Assembly (NCBI RefSeq): GCF_003254475.1 | Contig: NZ_QFYQ01000001.1 | Location: 992,001-1,056,000 of the forward strand | Length of the DNA: 64,000 nucleotides | Direction: 5' to 3' | From: Phenylobacterium soli | Lineage (GTDB): Bacteria; Pseudomonadota; Alphaproteobacteria; Caulobacterales; Caulobacteraceae | Shown: positions 33,960 to 43,244 of the stretch, in pieces | How positions within the stretch are numbered: position 1 is the first letter of the stretch | How the letters are laid out: each line of letters opens with the position of its first letter | Notes under the pieces: generated by a model | Databases searched by the model: none | The model's input: the letters and a program-made list of their open reading frames with translations, nothing else | What the model was told of the DNA's origin: nothing | Translations under genes and position numbers: made by a program

Positions 33960-34478
33960 ATGATCCACGTCCTGCAGGCCCTGCTCGTCGCCGTGTTTCC
34001 GGCTCTCGTGATCGTCGCTGCCCTGCGCGACGCGACGAGCTACACCATCCCCAACTGGATCTCGGCGGCGCTGATCGCCGGTTTCGCCCTGGCCGCCCCG
34101 GCCATGGGACTGACCCTGCCGCAGATCGGCCTTCACCTGGGCGTCGGCGTCGTGGGCCTCATCCTCGGCATGGCCATGTGGACCCTGGGCTGGATCGGCG
34201 GCGGCGACGCCAAGCTGTTCGCCGCCGCCTCGCTGTGGCTCGGCTGGCCCGCGGCCCTGACTTACGCGGCCCTGACCGGCATGGCCGGCGGCGCGCTGGC
34301 GGTCGGCCTCCTCACCCTGCGCTCGGGTTACGTGCGACCCTATGTCGTGACCGGCCCGTCCTGGTTCGCGCGCCTCGCCGAGCCGGGCGAGAACGTGCCC
34401 TACGGCGTGGCGATCGCCGCCGGCGCCTTGATGGCCTTCCCGGCGACGCCGTTCATGGCCGCCTTACGGGCGTTCTGA
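33960..34478 (+). CDS. cpaA: Prepilin peptidase CpaA/TadV
   Basis: A 172-residue inner-membrane aspartic peptidase that removes the leader of the Flp pilins encoded just upstream. The two catalytic aspartates are visible in LRDATSYTIPNW and in the GxGD motif GGGDAKLF. Several membrane segments fill the rest. It lacks the N-terminal methylase domain of PilD-type enzymes, as normal for this family. ATG 33960 follows GGAGG by seven bases. Confidence 0.92.
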   Translation: MIHVLQALLVAVFPALVIVAALRDATSYTIPNWISAALIAGFALAAPAMGLTLPQIGLHLGVGVVGLILGMAMWTLGWIGGGDAKLFAAASLWLGWPAALTYAALTGMAGGALAVGLLTLRSGYVRPYVVTGPSWFARLAEPGENVPYGVAIAAGALMAFPATPFMAALRAF

Positions 34479-34517
34479 GGCGTTGCGGCGGCGGTCCGGT
34501 TGGGCGAGGTTCGGCCC

Positions 34518-35897
34518 ATGTCCGAAGTGATCCTCGAGGCGGCCGAAGGCGCCGCCGTTCCCGTCATCGCGCTCACCCAGGCCGAGACCCCGGCCTTCCT
34601 CCAGGCCGCCTCGCCCCTGGCGCGCGGCGCCGCGGCTCTGGCGGAGTTCAAGGGCAAGGCCGGCCAGGCGGTGAGCGTCCTCTCGCCCGCCGGCGAGGTG
34701 GAGCAGGTGCTGTTCGGCCTGGGTGACGCACCCGAGGCCATGACCTTCCGCGCCCTGCCGCCCAAGCTGCCGGCGGGGACCTATCGCATCGCCCAGGCGC
34801 CGGCGCAGGTGGACCGCGCCCAGGCGGCCTTGGCCTTCGCCCTCGGGAGCTACCGCTTCGACCGCTATAAGGCGCGCGACGCCGACAAGCCGCGGCTGGT
34901 GGCCGAGGACGTCGACGTGGCGGAGGTCCGCCACCTCGCCCACGCCTGCGCCCTGGCCCGCGACATGGTCAACACCCCGGCCAACGACCTCGGGCCCCTG
35001 CAGATCGAGACCATCGCCCGCGAGATCGCCGAGCAGCATGGGGCCCAGATCACGGTGGTGACGGGGGAGGGGCTGCTGGAGGCCAACTATCCGGCGGTTC
35101 ATGCGGTCGGCCGCGCGGCCGTGGCCGAGCGCGCGCCGCGGATGATCGAGATCGCCTGGGGCGAGGCCGGGCGGCCCCTGGTGGCCATCGTCGGCAAGGG
35201 CGTAGTGTTCGACACCGGCGGCCTCGACATCAAGCCGTCCGCCGGCATGCGGCTGATGAAGAAGGACATGGGCGGGGCCGCCCACGCCCTGGCCCTGGCG
35301 CGGATGGTGATGGCGGCCAGGCTGCCGGTGCGGCTGGCCGTGCTGGTGCCCGCCGTGGAGAACGCCATCAGCGGCGACGCCATGCGGCCTGGCGACGTCA
35401 TCGCCTCGCGCAAGGGGCTGTCCATCGAGGTCGGCAACACCGACGCCGAGGGGCGGCTGATACTCGCCGACGCCCTGACCCGGGCGGCCGAGCTGGAGCC
35501 GGTGCTGACCCTGGACTTCGCGACCCTGACGGGCGCGGCGCGCATCGCGCTCGGGCCGGAGCTGCCGCCCTTCTACACGGACGACGAGGACCTCGCGGCC
35601 GCCATCGAGGCGCACGCAAGGAAGACCGCCGACCCGGTCTGGCGCATGCCGCTCTGGAAGGGCTACGCCCCCGCCGTCGACAGCGACATCGCCGACCTCA
35701 AGAACGACCCCGACGGCTGGGCCCAGGCGGGCTCGGTGACGGCGGCCCTCTTCCTGCAGCGCTTCGCCCCCGCCGGCGCCTGGGCGCACTTCGACATCTT
35801 CGCCTGGAACCCGCGCAGCCAGCCGGGCCGCCCGACGGGCGGCGAGGCCCAGGCGATCCGCGGCCTCTACAACCTGCTCAAGGAGCGCTTCCGGTGA
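34518..35897 (+). CDS. Leucyl aminopeptidase family (M17) protein
   Basis: A 459-residue cytosolic metallopeptidase removing N-terminal residues from peptides. The catalytic domain has the M17 signature NTDAEGRLILAD and the metal ligands in GKGVVFDTGG and KKDMGGAAH. The N-terminal domain is shorter and less conserved than in PepA, fitting the M17 subgroup with roughly 450-470 residues. The stop overlaps the start of the NlpC/P60 gene (GTGA), so both are probably one operon for peptide turnover. Confidence 0.92.
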   Translation: MSEVILEAAEGAAVPVIALTQAETPAFLQAASPLARGAAALAEFKGKAGQAVSVLSPAGEVEQVLFGLGDAPEAMTFRALPPKLPAGTYRIAQAPAQVDRAQAALAFALGSYRFDRYKARDADKPRLVAEDVDVAEVRHLAHACALARDMVNTPANDLGPLQIETIAREIAEQHGAQITVVTGEGLLEANYPAVHAVGRAAVAERAPRMIEIAWGEAGRPLVAIVGKGVVFDTGGLDIKPSAGMRLMKKDMGGAAHALALARMVMAARLPVRLAVLVPAVENAISGDAMRPGDVIASRKGLSIEVGNTDAEGRLILADALTRAAELEPVLTLDFATLTGAARIALGPELPPFYTDDEDLAAAIEAHARKTADPVWRMPLWKGYAPAVDSDIADLKNDPDGWAQAGSVTAALFLQRFAPAGAWAHFDIFAWNPRSQPGRPTGGEAQAIRGLYNLLKERFR

Positions 35898-36730
35898 CCC
35901 TCGACCCGCGCCTGACGCCGCTGCGCGACGGCATCGCCAGCCGCACCCTGGAAGGGGTGGTGGCGGCGGAAGTCTATCTGGACCCGAAGCCGCTCGCCTG
36001 CGTGGTCCCGGCGGCGGGGATCCATCGGGCGCCGGACGCCGGCTCCGAGCAGATGGACCAGCTCCTGTTCGGCGAGCTGTTCGACAAGCTGGAGGAAGAG
36101 GCCAACGGCTGGGTCTGGGGCCAGGCGCGGCGCGACGGCTATGTGGGCTTCGTGCCGGCGGCGGCTCTGGGGCCGGTGGGCCCGGCGCCCACGCATCGAA
36201 TCTCGGCGCTGCGGACCTATGCGTTCGAAGGGCCGAGCATCAAGTCGCGGGCGCTCGGCTGCTACTCGATGAATTCGCTCGTTTCGGTCGAGGCCACCGA
36301 GGGGCGGCTCGCCAGGGTGGCGGGCGCCGGCTGGATGACCCTCGAGCATCTGACGCCGATCGGCGCCTTCGCGGCCGATCCGGCCGGCATCGCCGAACGT
36401 TTCCTCGGCGCGCCCTATTTGTGGGGCGGACGCGAGAGCATCGGCCTCGATTGCTCGGGGCTGGTGCAGGCGGCGCTGTTCGCCTGCGGCCGGGCCTGCC
36501 CGCGGGACACCGACCAGCAGGCGGCGATGGGCAGCGAGATCGGCCGCCAGGCCTTCGGTCGTGGCGACCTCGTGTTCTGGAAGGGGCACGTGGCCATGGG
36601 GCTGGACGAGGACCGGATCGTCCACGCCAACGGCCATCACATGATGACCTTCGTCGAGCCGCTGGACGAGGCGATCACGCGCATCGCGGCCCAGGGCTAC
36701 GGCGAGCCGACGGGGTTCCGGCGGCCCTAG
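35894..36730 (+). CDS. NlpC/P60 (C40) cysteine peptidase with SH3-like domains
   Basis: A 278-residue protein with two bacterial SH3-like segments (about 25-90 and 100-155) and a C-terminal NlpC/P60 domain (about 160-275). The catalytic Cys is in GLDCSGLVQ and the His in KGHVAMG. Homologues cut gamma-D-Glu-diaminopimelate bonds in muropeptides. No signal peptide is seen, so it may act in the cytosol on recycled wall peptides, which fits the M17 peptidase neighbour. The GTG start overlaps the upstream stop. Confidence 0.9.
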   Translation: MTLDPRLTPLRDGIASRTLEGVVAAEVYLDPKPLACVVPAAGIHRAPDAGSEQMDQLLFGELFDKLEEEANGWVWGQARRDGYVGFVPAAALGPVGPAPTHRISALRTYAFEGPSIKSRALGCYSMNSLVSVEATEGRLARVAGAGWMTLEHLTPIGAFAADPAGIAERFLGAPYLWGGRESIGLDCSGLVQAALFACGRACPRDTDQQAAMGSEIGRQAFGRGDLVFWKGHVAMGLDEDRIVHANGHHMMTFVEPLDEAITRIAAQGYGEPTGFRRP

Positions 36731-36774
36731 ATCGAGCCACGGACCTACCCGCCGGCGTCACGCGTCAGGCACAA

Positions 36775-36801
36775 AAAAGGCGGCCGTGAAGGCCGCCTTT
36801 T
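36775..36801. terminator. Bidirectional intrinsic terminator
   Basis: AAAAGGCGGCC-GTGAA-GGCCGCCTTTT has A runs on one side and T runs on the other. It lies between the convergent NlpC/P60 and cytochrome c genes and can end both. Confidence 0.85.
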
Positions 36802-36822
36802 CCGTCTGGACCGAGGTCCGGA

Positions 36823-37563
36823 TTACTTCTTGTTGTCGGCGCCCGCGGTGGTCGGGGCGGCCTTGGAGGCGGAGGTCTGGGCCGGCGCGCCCGGCGCCGG
36901 AGCGCCCGTGCCCTGGCCGGCCGGACCGCCGGCGTTGGACTTCTCGCCGCCCGCGGTCGCGCCGCCGGCGGTCGAGCCGGTGGCGGTGGGCTGGCCCTCG
37001 GCCGCGGCGGCCGGCGCGGCGGCCGCCGGCTTCGGCGGCGGCACCGGCAGGCTGGAGCCCTGGGTGTGCAGGTAGGCGATCAGGTTGACGCGGTCTTCCG
37101 GCTTCTTCAGGCCGACGAAGGTCATCTTCGTGCCGTTCACGTAGGCCTGCGGCGACTTGATGAACTCGTAGAGGTGGTCGTAGTCCCAGATCGGGGTCTT
37201 GGCGCCGAACGCCTGCATGGCCGGCGAATAGGCGAAGCCGGCTTCCGAGCCAGGCTTGCGGCCCACCACGCCCATCAGGTTCGGGCCGGTGCCGTTGGCG
37301 GTCAGGCTGTGGCACGACTGGCACTTGGCGAACACCGCCTGGCCGGCGGCGACGTCGGCCTTCGGCAGCACCGTGCCCCAGTCCGGCGGAACGTCCGCGG
37401 CGGCCGCGCCGCCACCGCCCTCAGCGGCGACTTCCACGGCGTAGCCCGGCTTGGCCACGGGCTCCTTGTTGAAGACGCCGGACGAGAGTTCGCGAAGGCC
37501 GACAACGGCCAGGCCCGTCGCCAGCAGCGCGCCGGCGACCTTGTTGAACGTGAGATCGCTCAT
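36823..37563 (-). CDS. cycM: Membrane-anchored c-type cytochrome (CycM-like)
   Basis: A 246-residue monoheme cytochrome c552. An uncleaved N-terminal anchor (VAGALLATGLAVVGL) holds it in the inner membrane. The class I cytochrome domain (about 65-165) has CQSCH for heme and the distal Met in TKMTFVGL. It would pass electrons from the bc1 complex to a terminal oxidase. After the heme domain comes a roughly 75-residue Ala/Pro/Gly-rich tail, longer than usual. It is divergent from kdsB, an arrangement also seen in other alphaproteobacteria. Confidence 0.9.
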   Translation of the reverse strand: MSDLTFNKVAGALLATGLAVVGLRELSSGVFNKEPVAKPGYAVEVAAEGGGGAAAADVPPDWGTVLPKADVAAGQAVFAKCQSCHSLTANGTGPNLMGVVGRKPGSEAGFAYSPAMQAFGAKTPIWDYDHLYEFIKSPQAYVNGTKMTFVGLKKPEDRVNLIAYLHTQGSSLPVPPPKPAAAAPAAAAEGQPTATGSTAGGATAGGEKSNAGGPAGQGTGAPAPGAPAQTSASKAAPTTAGADNKK

Positions 37564-37691
37564 AGATCCTAAATCGGCCCCTCTCCACGGCCGGCCCTCG
37601 TCGGGTCGGCGAACGCGCGGGAATCCCGCCCCTTATTGCGCCCGGCTCTCTTACACGCTACCGCCGCTCGCGCAACCGCCCTGACACTCAC

Positions 37692-38441
37692 ATGAACCCC
37701 ATCGTCATCATCCCTGCGCGCATGGCCGCGACGCGACTGCCCGGAAAGCCGCTGGCCGATATCGGCGGCCTGCCGATGATCGTGCGCGTGCTGCGCCAGG
37801 CCGAGGCGGCGGGGGCCGGTCCGGTTGCCGTTGCGGCAGGCGATTACGAGATCGTCGCCGCCGTCGAAGGGGCCGGCGGCCGCGCCGTCCTGACCGATCC
37901 GCACCTGCCCTCCGGCTCGGACCGCATCCTCGCCGCCCTCGGCGAACTGGACCCGGCGGGCGAGCACGACGTGGTCATCAACCTGCAGGGCGACATGCCC
38001 TTCGTGGACCCCTCGGTGCTGGCCGCCTGCGCCGGCCTGCTGGCCGAACAGACCGACTGCGACATCGCCACGGTGGTGGCCCCCGAGCACGGGCCGGACG
38101 ACCGCGCCAACCCGGACGTGGTCAAGGCGGTCCTGTCGCTTCAGCCGGACGGGCGCACCGGCCGGGCGCTCTATTTCACCCGCTCGACCCTCTATGGCGA
38201 CGCGCCGGTGTGGCGTCACATCGGCATCTACGGCTACCGGCGCGAGGCGCTGGAGCGCTTCAACGCCGCCGCGCCCTCGCCGCTCGAAACCCGCGAGAAG
38301 CTCGAACAGCTGCGGGCGCTCGAGCTCGGCCTCTCGATCTGGGCGGCGGTGGCCGACGCCGCGCCGATCTCCGTCGACACGCCGGCCGACCTGAAGGCCG
38401 CCCAATCCTTCGCCCAACGGCACGCCGGGAAGATCCCATGA
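37692..38441 (+). CDS. kdsB: 3-deoxy-manno-octulosonate cytidylyltransferase
   Basis: KdsB activates Kdo with CTP for lipopolysaccharide inner-core synthesis. The 249-residue protein has the N-terminal nucleotide-binding motif IIPARMAATRLPGKPL and the downstream NLQGDMPFVDP and RHIGIYGYRREAL segments of the family. Its stop overlaps the pheA start (ATGA), so the two genes are translationally coupled. Confidence 0.95.
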   Translation: MNPIVIIPARMAATRLPGKPLADIGGLPMIVRVLRQAEAAGAGPVAVAAGDYEIVAAVEGAGGRAVLTDPHLPSGSDRILAALGELDPAGEHDVVINLQGDMPFVDPSVLAACAGLLAEQTDCDIATVVAPEHGPDDRANPDVVKAVLSLQPDGRTGRALYFTRSTLYGDAPVWRHIGIYGYRREALERFNAAAPSPLETREKLEQLRALELGLSIWAAVADAAPISVDTPADLKAAQSFAQRHAGKIP

Positions 38442-39286
38442 CCAAGCCGCGCATCGCCTTCCAGGGCGAGCTCGGGGCCAACAGCCACGAAGCCTGTTCG
38501 ACCTATTTCCCGGACTACGAGCCCGTTCCGCACGCCAGCTTCGAGGACGCCTTCGAGGCGGTGAAGTCGGGCGCCTGCCAGCTCGGCATGATCCCGGTGG
38601 AGAACTCCATCGCCGGCCGGGTGGCGGACGTGCACCACCTCCTGCCCTCGTCGGGGCTGAAGATCATCGGCGAGCGGTTCAAGCCGATCCACTTCCAGCT
38701 GATGGCCAATCCGGGCGTGACGCTGGACGAGGTGAAGACGGCGATGTCGATGCCGATCGCCCTCGGCCAGTGCCGCAAGACGATCCGCCGGATGAAGCTG
38801 AAGACCGAGGCGACCGGCGACACGGCCGGGGCCGCCAAGCTGCTCGCCGAGCATCCCGACCGGAGCAAGGCGGCGGTGTCGCCGGCGCTGGCCGCCGAGA
38901 TCTACGGCCTCGATATCCTGATGCGGGACATCGAGGACGAGCACAACAACACCACGCGCTTCCTGGTGATGACGGCCGAGGCCAATCCGCCGCCGCCACC
39001 CTTCACCAGCCCCTGCATCACGAGCTTCATCTTCCGGGTCCGTAACCTGCCGGCGGCGCTCTACAAGGCGCTCGGCGGCTTCGCGACCAACGGCGTCAAC
39101 ATGACCAAGCTCGAGAGCTACATGGAGAACGGCGCCTTCACGGCGACCTTCTTCTACGCCGAGGTGGACGGCCGCCCGGAAGACCGGGGCCTGGCCCTGG
39201 CCTTCGAGGAGCTGCGGTTCTTCTCCGAGCGCTTCGAGATCCTCGGGGTCTATCCGGCCGATCCGTTCCGCGCCGCGCGCGCCTAG
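38438..39286 (+). CDS. pheA: Prephenate dehydratase
   Basis: A 282-residue monofunctional enzyme that converts prephenate to phenylpyruvate for phenylalanine synthesis. The catalytic domain (about 1-185) includes IPVENSIAGRVADVHHLL and the TTRFLVM motif with the conserved Thr and Phe. The C-terminal ACT domain (about 195-280, with LESYMENG) gives feedback inhibition by phenylalanine. There is no chorismate mutase domain. It is coupled to kdsB upstream and shares its CTAG stop with the convergent nudC. Confidence 0.94.
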   Translation: MTKPRIAFQGELGANSHEACSTYFPDYEPVPHASFEDAFEAVKSGACQLGMIPVENSIAGRVADVHHLLPSSGLKIIGERFKPIHFQLMANPGVTLDEVKTAMSMPIALGQCRKTIRRMKLKTEATGDTAGAAKLLAEHPDRSKAAVSPALAAEIYGLDILMRDIEDEHNNTTRFLVMTAEANPPPPPFTSPCITSFIFRVRNLPAALYKALGGFATNGVNMTKLESYMENGAFTATFFYAEVDGRPEDRGLALAFEELRFFSERFEILGVYPADPFRAARA

Positions 39287-40209
39287 CCCTCTTCGGCCCA
39301 GGCCTTGATGAGCTGGTGGGCGATGGCCATCGGCGTCGGCGAGGCCATGCCCTCGAGCCCGCCGGCGATCAGCTGCCTGGCCTCCTCCCGGGTGATCCAG
39401 CGGATCTCGGAGAGCTCGGTCTGGTCGGGCGTGCCCTCGTCGTCCTCGACCTCGGCCAGCAGGCCGATCATCAGCGAGGACGGGTAGGGCCAGGGCTGGG
39501 TGGAGTGGTAGCGCACCTTGCGGGTGCGCAGGCCGGCCTCCTCGGACAGCTCGCGCGCGCAGGCCTCCTCGATCGTCTCGCCCGGCTCGAGGAAGCCGGC
39601 GAGGGCCGAGAACATGCCCTTGGGCCAGATCTCCTGGCGGCCCAGCATGCAGCGGTCGCCATGGTAGGGCAGCATGATCACGACCGGGTCGGTGCGCGGG
39701 AAATGCTCGGCCTCGCAGGACGGGCACTGGCGCTTCCAGCCGCCGTCCACGGCGCGGGTCGGCTCGCCGCAGGCCGCGCAGTGCTTGTGTCGCCGGCGCC
39801 ACTCGAACATCGCCTTGGCGGTCGACACGATCGCCGCGTCGGTGGGCGGCAGCTTGAGGGCGATGCGGCGCAGGTCCTCGAACTTGCCCATTCCCTGCAG
39901 CGGCCCGTCGCCGGGATCGGCCTGACCCTCCAGATCCACCGCGAAGACCGCGGTCTCCTTCCACAGGCCCATGAACAGCAGCCGCTCGCTGCCGTCCGCC
40001 AGCTCGGCGGCGAGCTTGGTCGGCAGGTAGGCGATCTGCACCCCGCCGTCCTTGCCGGTCTCGACCAGCGGCTGGCCGTTCCACATGGCGAGCGCCAGGC
40101 TGTCGGCGGACGCCAGCTGGCGGGCGATCCAGTCCTTGTCGGAACGGCGGTCGCTCGCGCGGTCGAGCGGATTGCCGGCGAAGGTGTTCATGAATGCGTC
40201 GAGAGCCAT
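39283..40209 (-). CDS. nudC: NAD(+) diphosphatase (NADH pyrophosphatase)
   Basis: NudC splits NADH to NMNH and AMP and can remove NAD caps from RNA. The 308-residue protein has an N-terminal domain, a zinc ribbon (CAAC and CPSC pairs), and the Nudix box GFLEPGETIEEACARELSEE with the glutamates in place. A SQPWPFP-like motif appears as STQPWPYPSS, which separates NudC from other Nudix enzymes. ATG 40209 is the likely start; the frame is open to 40245. Confidence 0.93.
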   Translation of the reverse strand: MALDAFMNTFAGNPLDRASDRRSDKDWIARQLASADSLALAMWNGQPLVETGKDGGVQIAYLPTKLAAELADGSERLLFMGLWKETAVFAVDLEGQADPGDGPLQGMGKFEDLRRIALKLPPTDAAIVSTAKAMFEWRRRHKHCAACGEPTRAVDGGWKRQCPSCEAEHFPRTDPVVIMLPYHGDRCMLGRQEIWPKGMFSALAGFLEPGETIEEACARELSEEAGLRTRKVRYHSTQPWPYPSSLMIGLLAEVEDDEGTPDQTELSEIRWITREEARQLIAGGLEGMASPTPMAIAHQLIKAWAEEG

Positions 40210-40306
40210 GGGCGGCCTTGTAGGGCGCCTCGGCGTCGGCGTCACGACAACCGGCTGCGGCGGTCGGGCGGGTTGCGGAAAGCCCCGTCACCAGCGATAT
40301 AGGGGG

Positions 40307-40402
40307 CGGAGATCGGCGACGGGCGGACGCCTCGCCAACCCGGTCAGGTCCGGAAGGAAGCAGCCGTAACGAGTTTCGCTCCGGGTCGTTGTCCGGTCTC
40401 CA
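40307..40402 (+). ncRNA. ffs: 4.5S signal recognition particle RNA
   Basis: The universally conserved SRP core GGTCAGGTCCGGAAGGAAGC occurs at 40342-40361, followed by the second side of the helix (GTCCGGTCTCC at 40391-40401), which pairs with GGAGA and GGGCGGAC on the 5' side. The RNA binds Ffh and targets membrane proteins to the translocon. Ends are approximate, set by the outer pairing. As in other alphaproteobacteria it lies directly before dnaX. Confidence 0.9.
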
Positions 40403-40424
40403 CCTCACTCTCCTGAAGAGCCAG

Positions 40425-42248
40425 ATGGCGGACGAAGACCTCACGCTCGACGACGATCAGGCGCCCGAGCGTGACCCGAACGCGCGCGACATGTTCGGCG
40501 GGGCGCCCGACGTCGCGCCGGCGCAGGAGAGCGCCGCCTACACCGTCATCGCGCGCAAGTACCGGCCGCGGACCTTCGAGGACCTCTATGGCCAGGAGGC
40601 CATGGTCCGGACGCTGAAGAACGCGTTCGCCACCGGCCGCATCGCCCACGCCTTCATGCTCACCGGCGTCCGCGGGGTCGGCAAGACGACCACGGCGCGC
40701 CTCCTGGCCCGGGCCCTCAACTACGAGACCGCCAGCGTCCACGAGCCGACGCTCGACCTGCGCGAAGAGGGCATCCACTGCCGCGCGATCATCGAGGGCC
40801 GGCACATGGACGTGCTGGAGCTCGACGCCGCCTCGCGCACCGGGGTCGCCGACATGCGCGAGCTGCTGGACGGGGTGCGCTATGCGCCCGTCGAGGCGCG
40901 CTACAAGGTCTACATCATTGACGAGGTGCACATGCTGTCGACGGGGGCGTTCAACGCGCTCCTGAAGACGCTGGAAGAGCCGCCTCCGCACGCCAAGTTC
41001 ATCTTCGCCACCACCGAGATCCGCAAGGTGCCCGTGACGATCCTGTCGCGCACCCAGCGCTTCGACCTGCGCCGGGTCGAGCCGGAGGTGATCGTCAAGA
41101 ACCTGGAGATGATCTGCGAGAACGAGCAGGCGCGGGTCGAGGCCGAGGGGCTGATGCTGATCGCCCGCGCCGCGGAGGGTTCGGTCCGGGACGCCCAGTC
41201 GATGCTCGACCAGGCCATCGTCCAGGCCGAGCCCGGCCAGACGGTCACCGCCGAATCGATCCGCGACATGCTCGGCCTGGCCGACCGGGCGCAGACCATC
41301 AGCCTGCTCGAGCAGGTGATGCGCGGCGAGGCCGGGCCGGCCATCGAGACCTTCCGCACCATCTACGGCTACGGCGCCAATCCGGACCAGGTGATGCTGG
41401 ACCTGTTGGACCACACCCATGGCGCCTCGGTGGCCAAGGCGATCGGCCCGCAGGCCCTGGTCATGCCCAAGGAGCAGGCGGCGCGCCTGGCGGCGATCGG
41501 CGCCTCGGTCTCGGCCGGCGCCCTGTCGCGGATCTGGCAGCTGACGCTGAAGGCCTACGACGAGGTGCGCCGGGCTCCCGATGCGGCCGCGGCCGCCGAC
41601 ATGGCGATCATCCGTCTCGCCTACGCGGCCGACCTGCCCGGGCCCGAAGAGGCGCTGAAGCGGCTGCAGGAAGGCCAGGCCGTGGGCGGCGGCCCGATCG
41701 GCGGCGGGCCGTCCGGGGGCGGGGCGGGCGGCGGCGCTTCGGCGTCGTCGGGAGGCGGCGTGGCGGCCGTGGCCCGCGCCCAACCGCAAGGTCAGGTCCA
41801 GGCCCGGCCTGCCGCCGAGCCGACCATGGCGCTGCAGACCTTCGAGGACATGCTGGCGCTGATCGAGAAGCGGCGCGACATCTCCCTGAAGCTCGACGTG
41901 GAGCGCTTCGTGCGCCCGATCAGCTTCCGCCCCGGCGCCATCGAGTACGAGCCCGCGCCCGGCGCGCCGCGCGACCTCGCCCAGCGGCTGGTCGCCCGGC
42001 TCAAGGAATGGACCGGCGAGCGCTGGCTGATCGCCGCCCAGGGCGGCGGCGGGGCCGAGAGCCTGTGGGAGCGCCAGAAGCGCCAGGAGCGCGAGGTCCG
42101 CGCCCAGATCGAACAGGACCCCTTCGTGCAGGAGGTCATGCAGGCCTTCCCCGGCGCGGAGATCGTGGGCATCCGCAACATCGCCGCCCCGGAGCCGGCC
42201 GCCGAGCCGCCGCCGGAGGAAGACGACAGTGACAATGACGAGGACTGA
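40425..42248 (+). CDS. dnaX: DNA polymerase III subunit gamma/tau
   Basis: DnaX is the clamp-loader motor of the replisome. The 607-residue protein has a variable N-terminus (1-40), an AAA+ module with Walker A GVRGVGKTT and Walker B VYIIDEVHML, the sensor-1 region, a collar domain (about 240-400), a Gly/Ala-rich linker and a C-terminal tau-like domain ending in an acidic tail. The zinc-binding module of E. coli DnaX is reduced: only one cysteine (GIHCRA) remains, as in other alphaproteobacteria. No slippery A tract for gamma frameshifting is present. ATG 40425 is used. Confidence 0.95.
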   Translation: MADEDLTLDDDQAPERDPNARDMFGGAPDVAPAQESAAYTVIARKYRPRTFEDLYGQEAMVRTLKNAFATGRIAHAFMLTGVRGVGKTTTARLLARALNYETASVHEPTLDLREEGIHCRAIIEGRHMDVLELDAASRTGVADMRELLDGVRYAPVEARYKVYIIDEVHMLSTGAFNALLKTLEEPPPHAKFIFATTEIRKVPVTILSRTQRFDLRRVEPEVIVKNLEMICENEQARVEAEGLMLIARAAEGSVRDAQSMLDQAIVQAEPGQTVTAESIRDMLGLADRAQTISLLEQVMRGEAGPAIETFRTIYGYGANPDQVMLDLLDHTHGASVAKAIGPQALVMPKEQAARLAAIGASVSAGALSRIWQLTLKAYDEVRRAPDAAAAADMAIIRLAYAADLPGPEEALKRLQEGQAVGGGPIGGGPSGGGAGGGASASSGGGVAAVARAQPQGQVQARPAAEPTMALQTFEDMLALIEKRRDISLKLDVERFVRPISFRPGAIEYEPAPGAPRDLAQRLVARLKEWTGERWLIAAQGGGGAESLWERQKRQEREVRAQIEQDPFVQEVMQAFPGAEIVGIRNIAAPEPAAEPPPEEDDSDNDED

Positions 42249-42251
42249 CGC

Positions 42252-42575
42252 GTGAAGGACCTAGGCTCCCTGATGAAGCAGGCTCAGGCCATGCAGCAGA
42301 AGCTGGCCGAGGCCCAAGCGAGGATCGCCGAGCTGGAGGTCGAAGGGACCTCGGGCGGCGGCATGGTCAAGGTGGTGCTGAAGGGCTCGGGCGAGCTCGC
42401 CAAGGTGGACCTCGACGAAAGCCTGATGGCGCCCGGCGAGGGCGAGGTGGTGGCCGACCTGGTGATCGCCGCCCACGCCGACGCCAAGCGCAAGCTGGAC
42501 GCCGCCCAGGCCGAGCTGATGAAACAGGCGGCCGGACCGCTCGCCGGCATGCCCGGCATGCCGAAACTGTTCTGA
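42252..42575 (+). CDS. YbaB/EbfC nucleoid-associated protein
   Basis: A 107-residue DNA-binding dimer of the YbaB/EbfC family. It starts with an amphipathic helix ([18 protein letters not shown]), followed by [16 protein letters not shown] and the C-terminal helix. It starts at GTG 42252, three bases after the dnaX stop, and precedes recR; this dnaX-ybaB-recR order is conserved across bacteria and implies one operon. Confidence 0.94.
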   Translation: MKDLGSLMKQAQAMQQKLAEAQARIAELEVEGTSGGGMVKVVLKGSGELAKVDLDESLMAPGEGEVVADLVIAAHADAKRKLDAAQAELMKQAAGPLAGMPGMPKLF

Positions 42576-42582
42576 CCCGCGC

Positions 42583-43185
42583 TTGGCCGCCTCCGCCGGA
42601 CCCGAGATCGAGCGGCTGATCGGCCTGCTCTCCAGGCTGCCGGGCCTCGGCCCGCGGTCGGCGCGGCGTGCGGCCCTGGCGCTGCTGAAGCGGCGCGAGC
42701 AGCTGCTCAATCCCCTGGCTGACGCGCTCAACGAAGCCGCCGCGCGGGTGAAGACCTGCTCGGTCTGCGGCTCGCTCGACACCCAGGACCCCTGCGCCAT
42801 CTGCGCCGACCCAGGCCGCGACGGCGCGCTGATCTGCGTGGTCGAGGAGGTGGGGGCCCTGTGGGCCATGGAGCGGGCGGGCGCCTTCCGCGGCCGCTAC
42901 CACGTCCTTGGCGGGCTGCTCTCGGCCCTCGATGGGGTGGGGCCGGAGGCGCTGCGCATCGGCCCGCTGGTCGCCCGCGCCGCCGAGGAGGGCGTGCGCG
43001 AGGTGATCCTGGCCCTGCCGGCGACGGTCGACGGCCAGACCACGGCCCACTACCTCGCCGACCGGCTGGCCAACGCCAATGTCCAGGTGACCATGCTGGC
43101 CCGCGGCGTGCCGGTCGGCGGCGAGCTCGACTGGCTAGACGATGGCACCATCGCCCAGGCCATGCGCGCGAGGCGTCCGGCCTGA
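42583..43185 (+). CDS. recR: Recombination protein RecR
   Basis: RecR, with RecO and RecF, loads RecA on gapped DNA. The 200-residue protein has the N-terminal helix-hairpin-helix ([14 protein letters not shown]), a zinc finger (CSVCG and CAIC) and a Toprim domain ([24 protein letters not shown]). The start is TTG 42583, seven bases after ybaB. All expected motifs are present. Confidence 0.95.
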   Translation: MAASAGPEIERLIGLLSRLPGLGPRSARRAALALLKRREQLLNPLADALNEAAARVKTCSVCGSLDTQDPCAICADPGRDGALICVVEEVGALWAMERAGAFRGRYHVLGGLLSALDGVGPEALRIGPLVARAAEEGVREVILALPATVDGQTTAHYLADRLANANVQVTMLARGVPVGGELDWLDDGTIAQAMRARRPA

Positions 43186-43244
43186 CGCCGCGTATCTGAA
43201 GCGCCGTGCTGGCGGCGACTCGGCGTTCGCGGTAAGAACAACCC

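Noticed and set aside
40425-42248. Programmed frameshift in dnaX to make a gamma form
   Set aside because: No A-rich slippery heptamer is present in this GC-rich gene.
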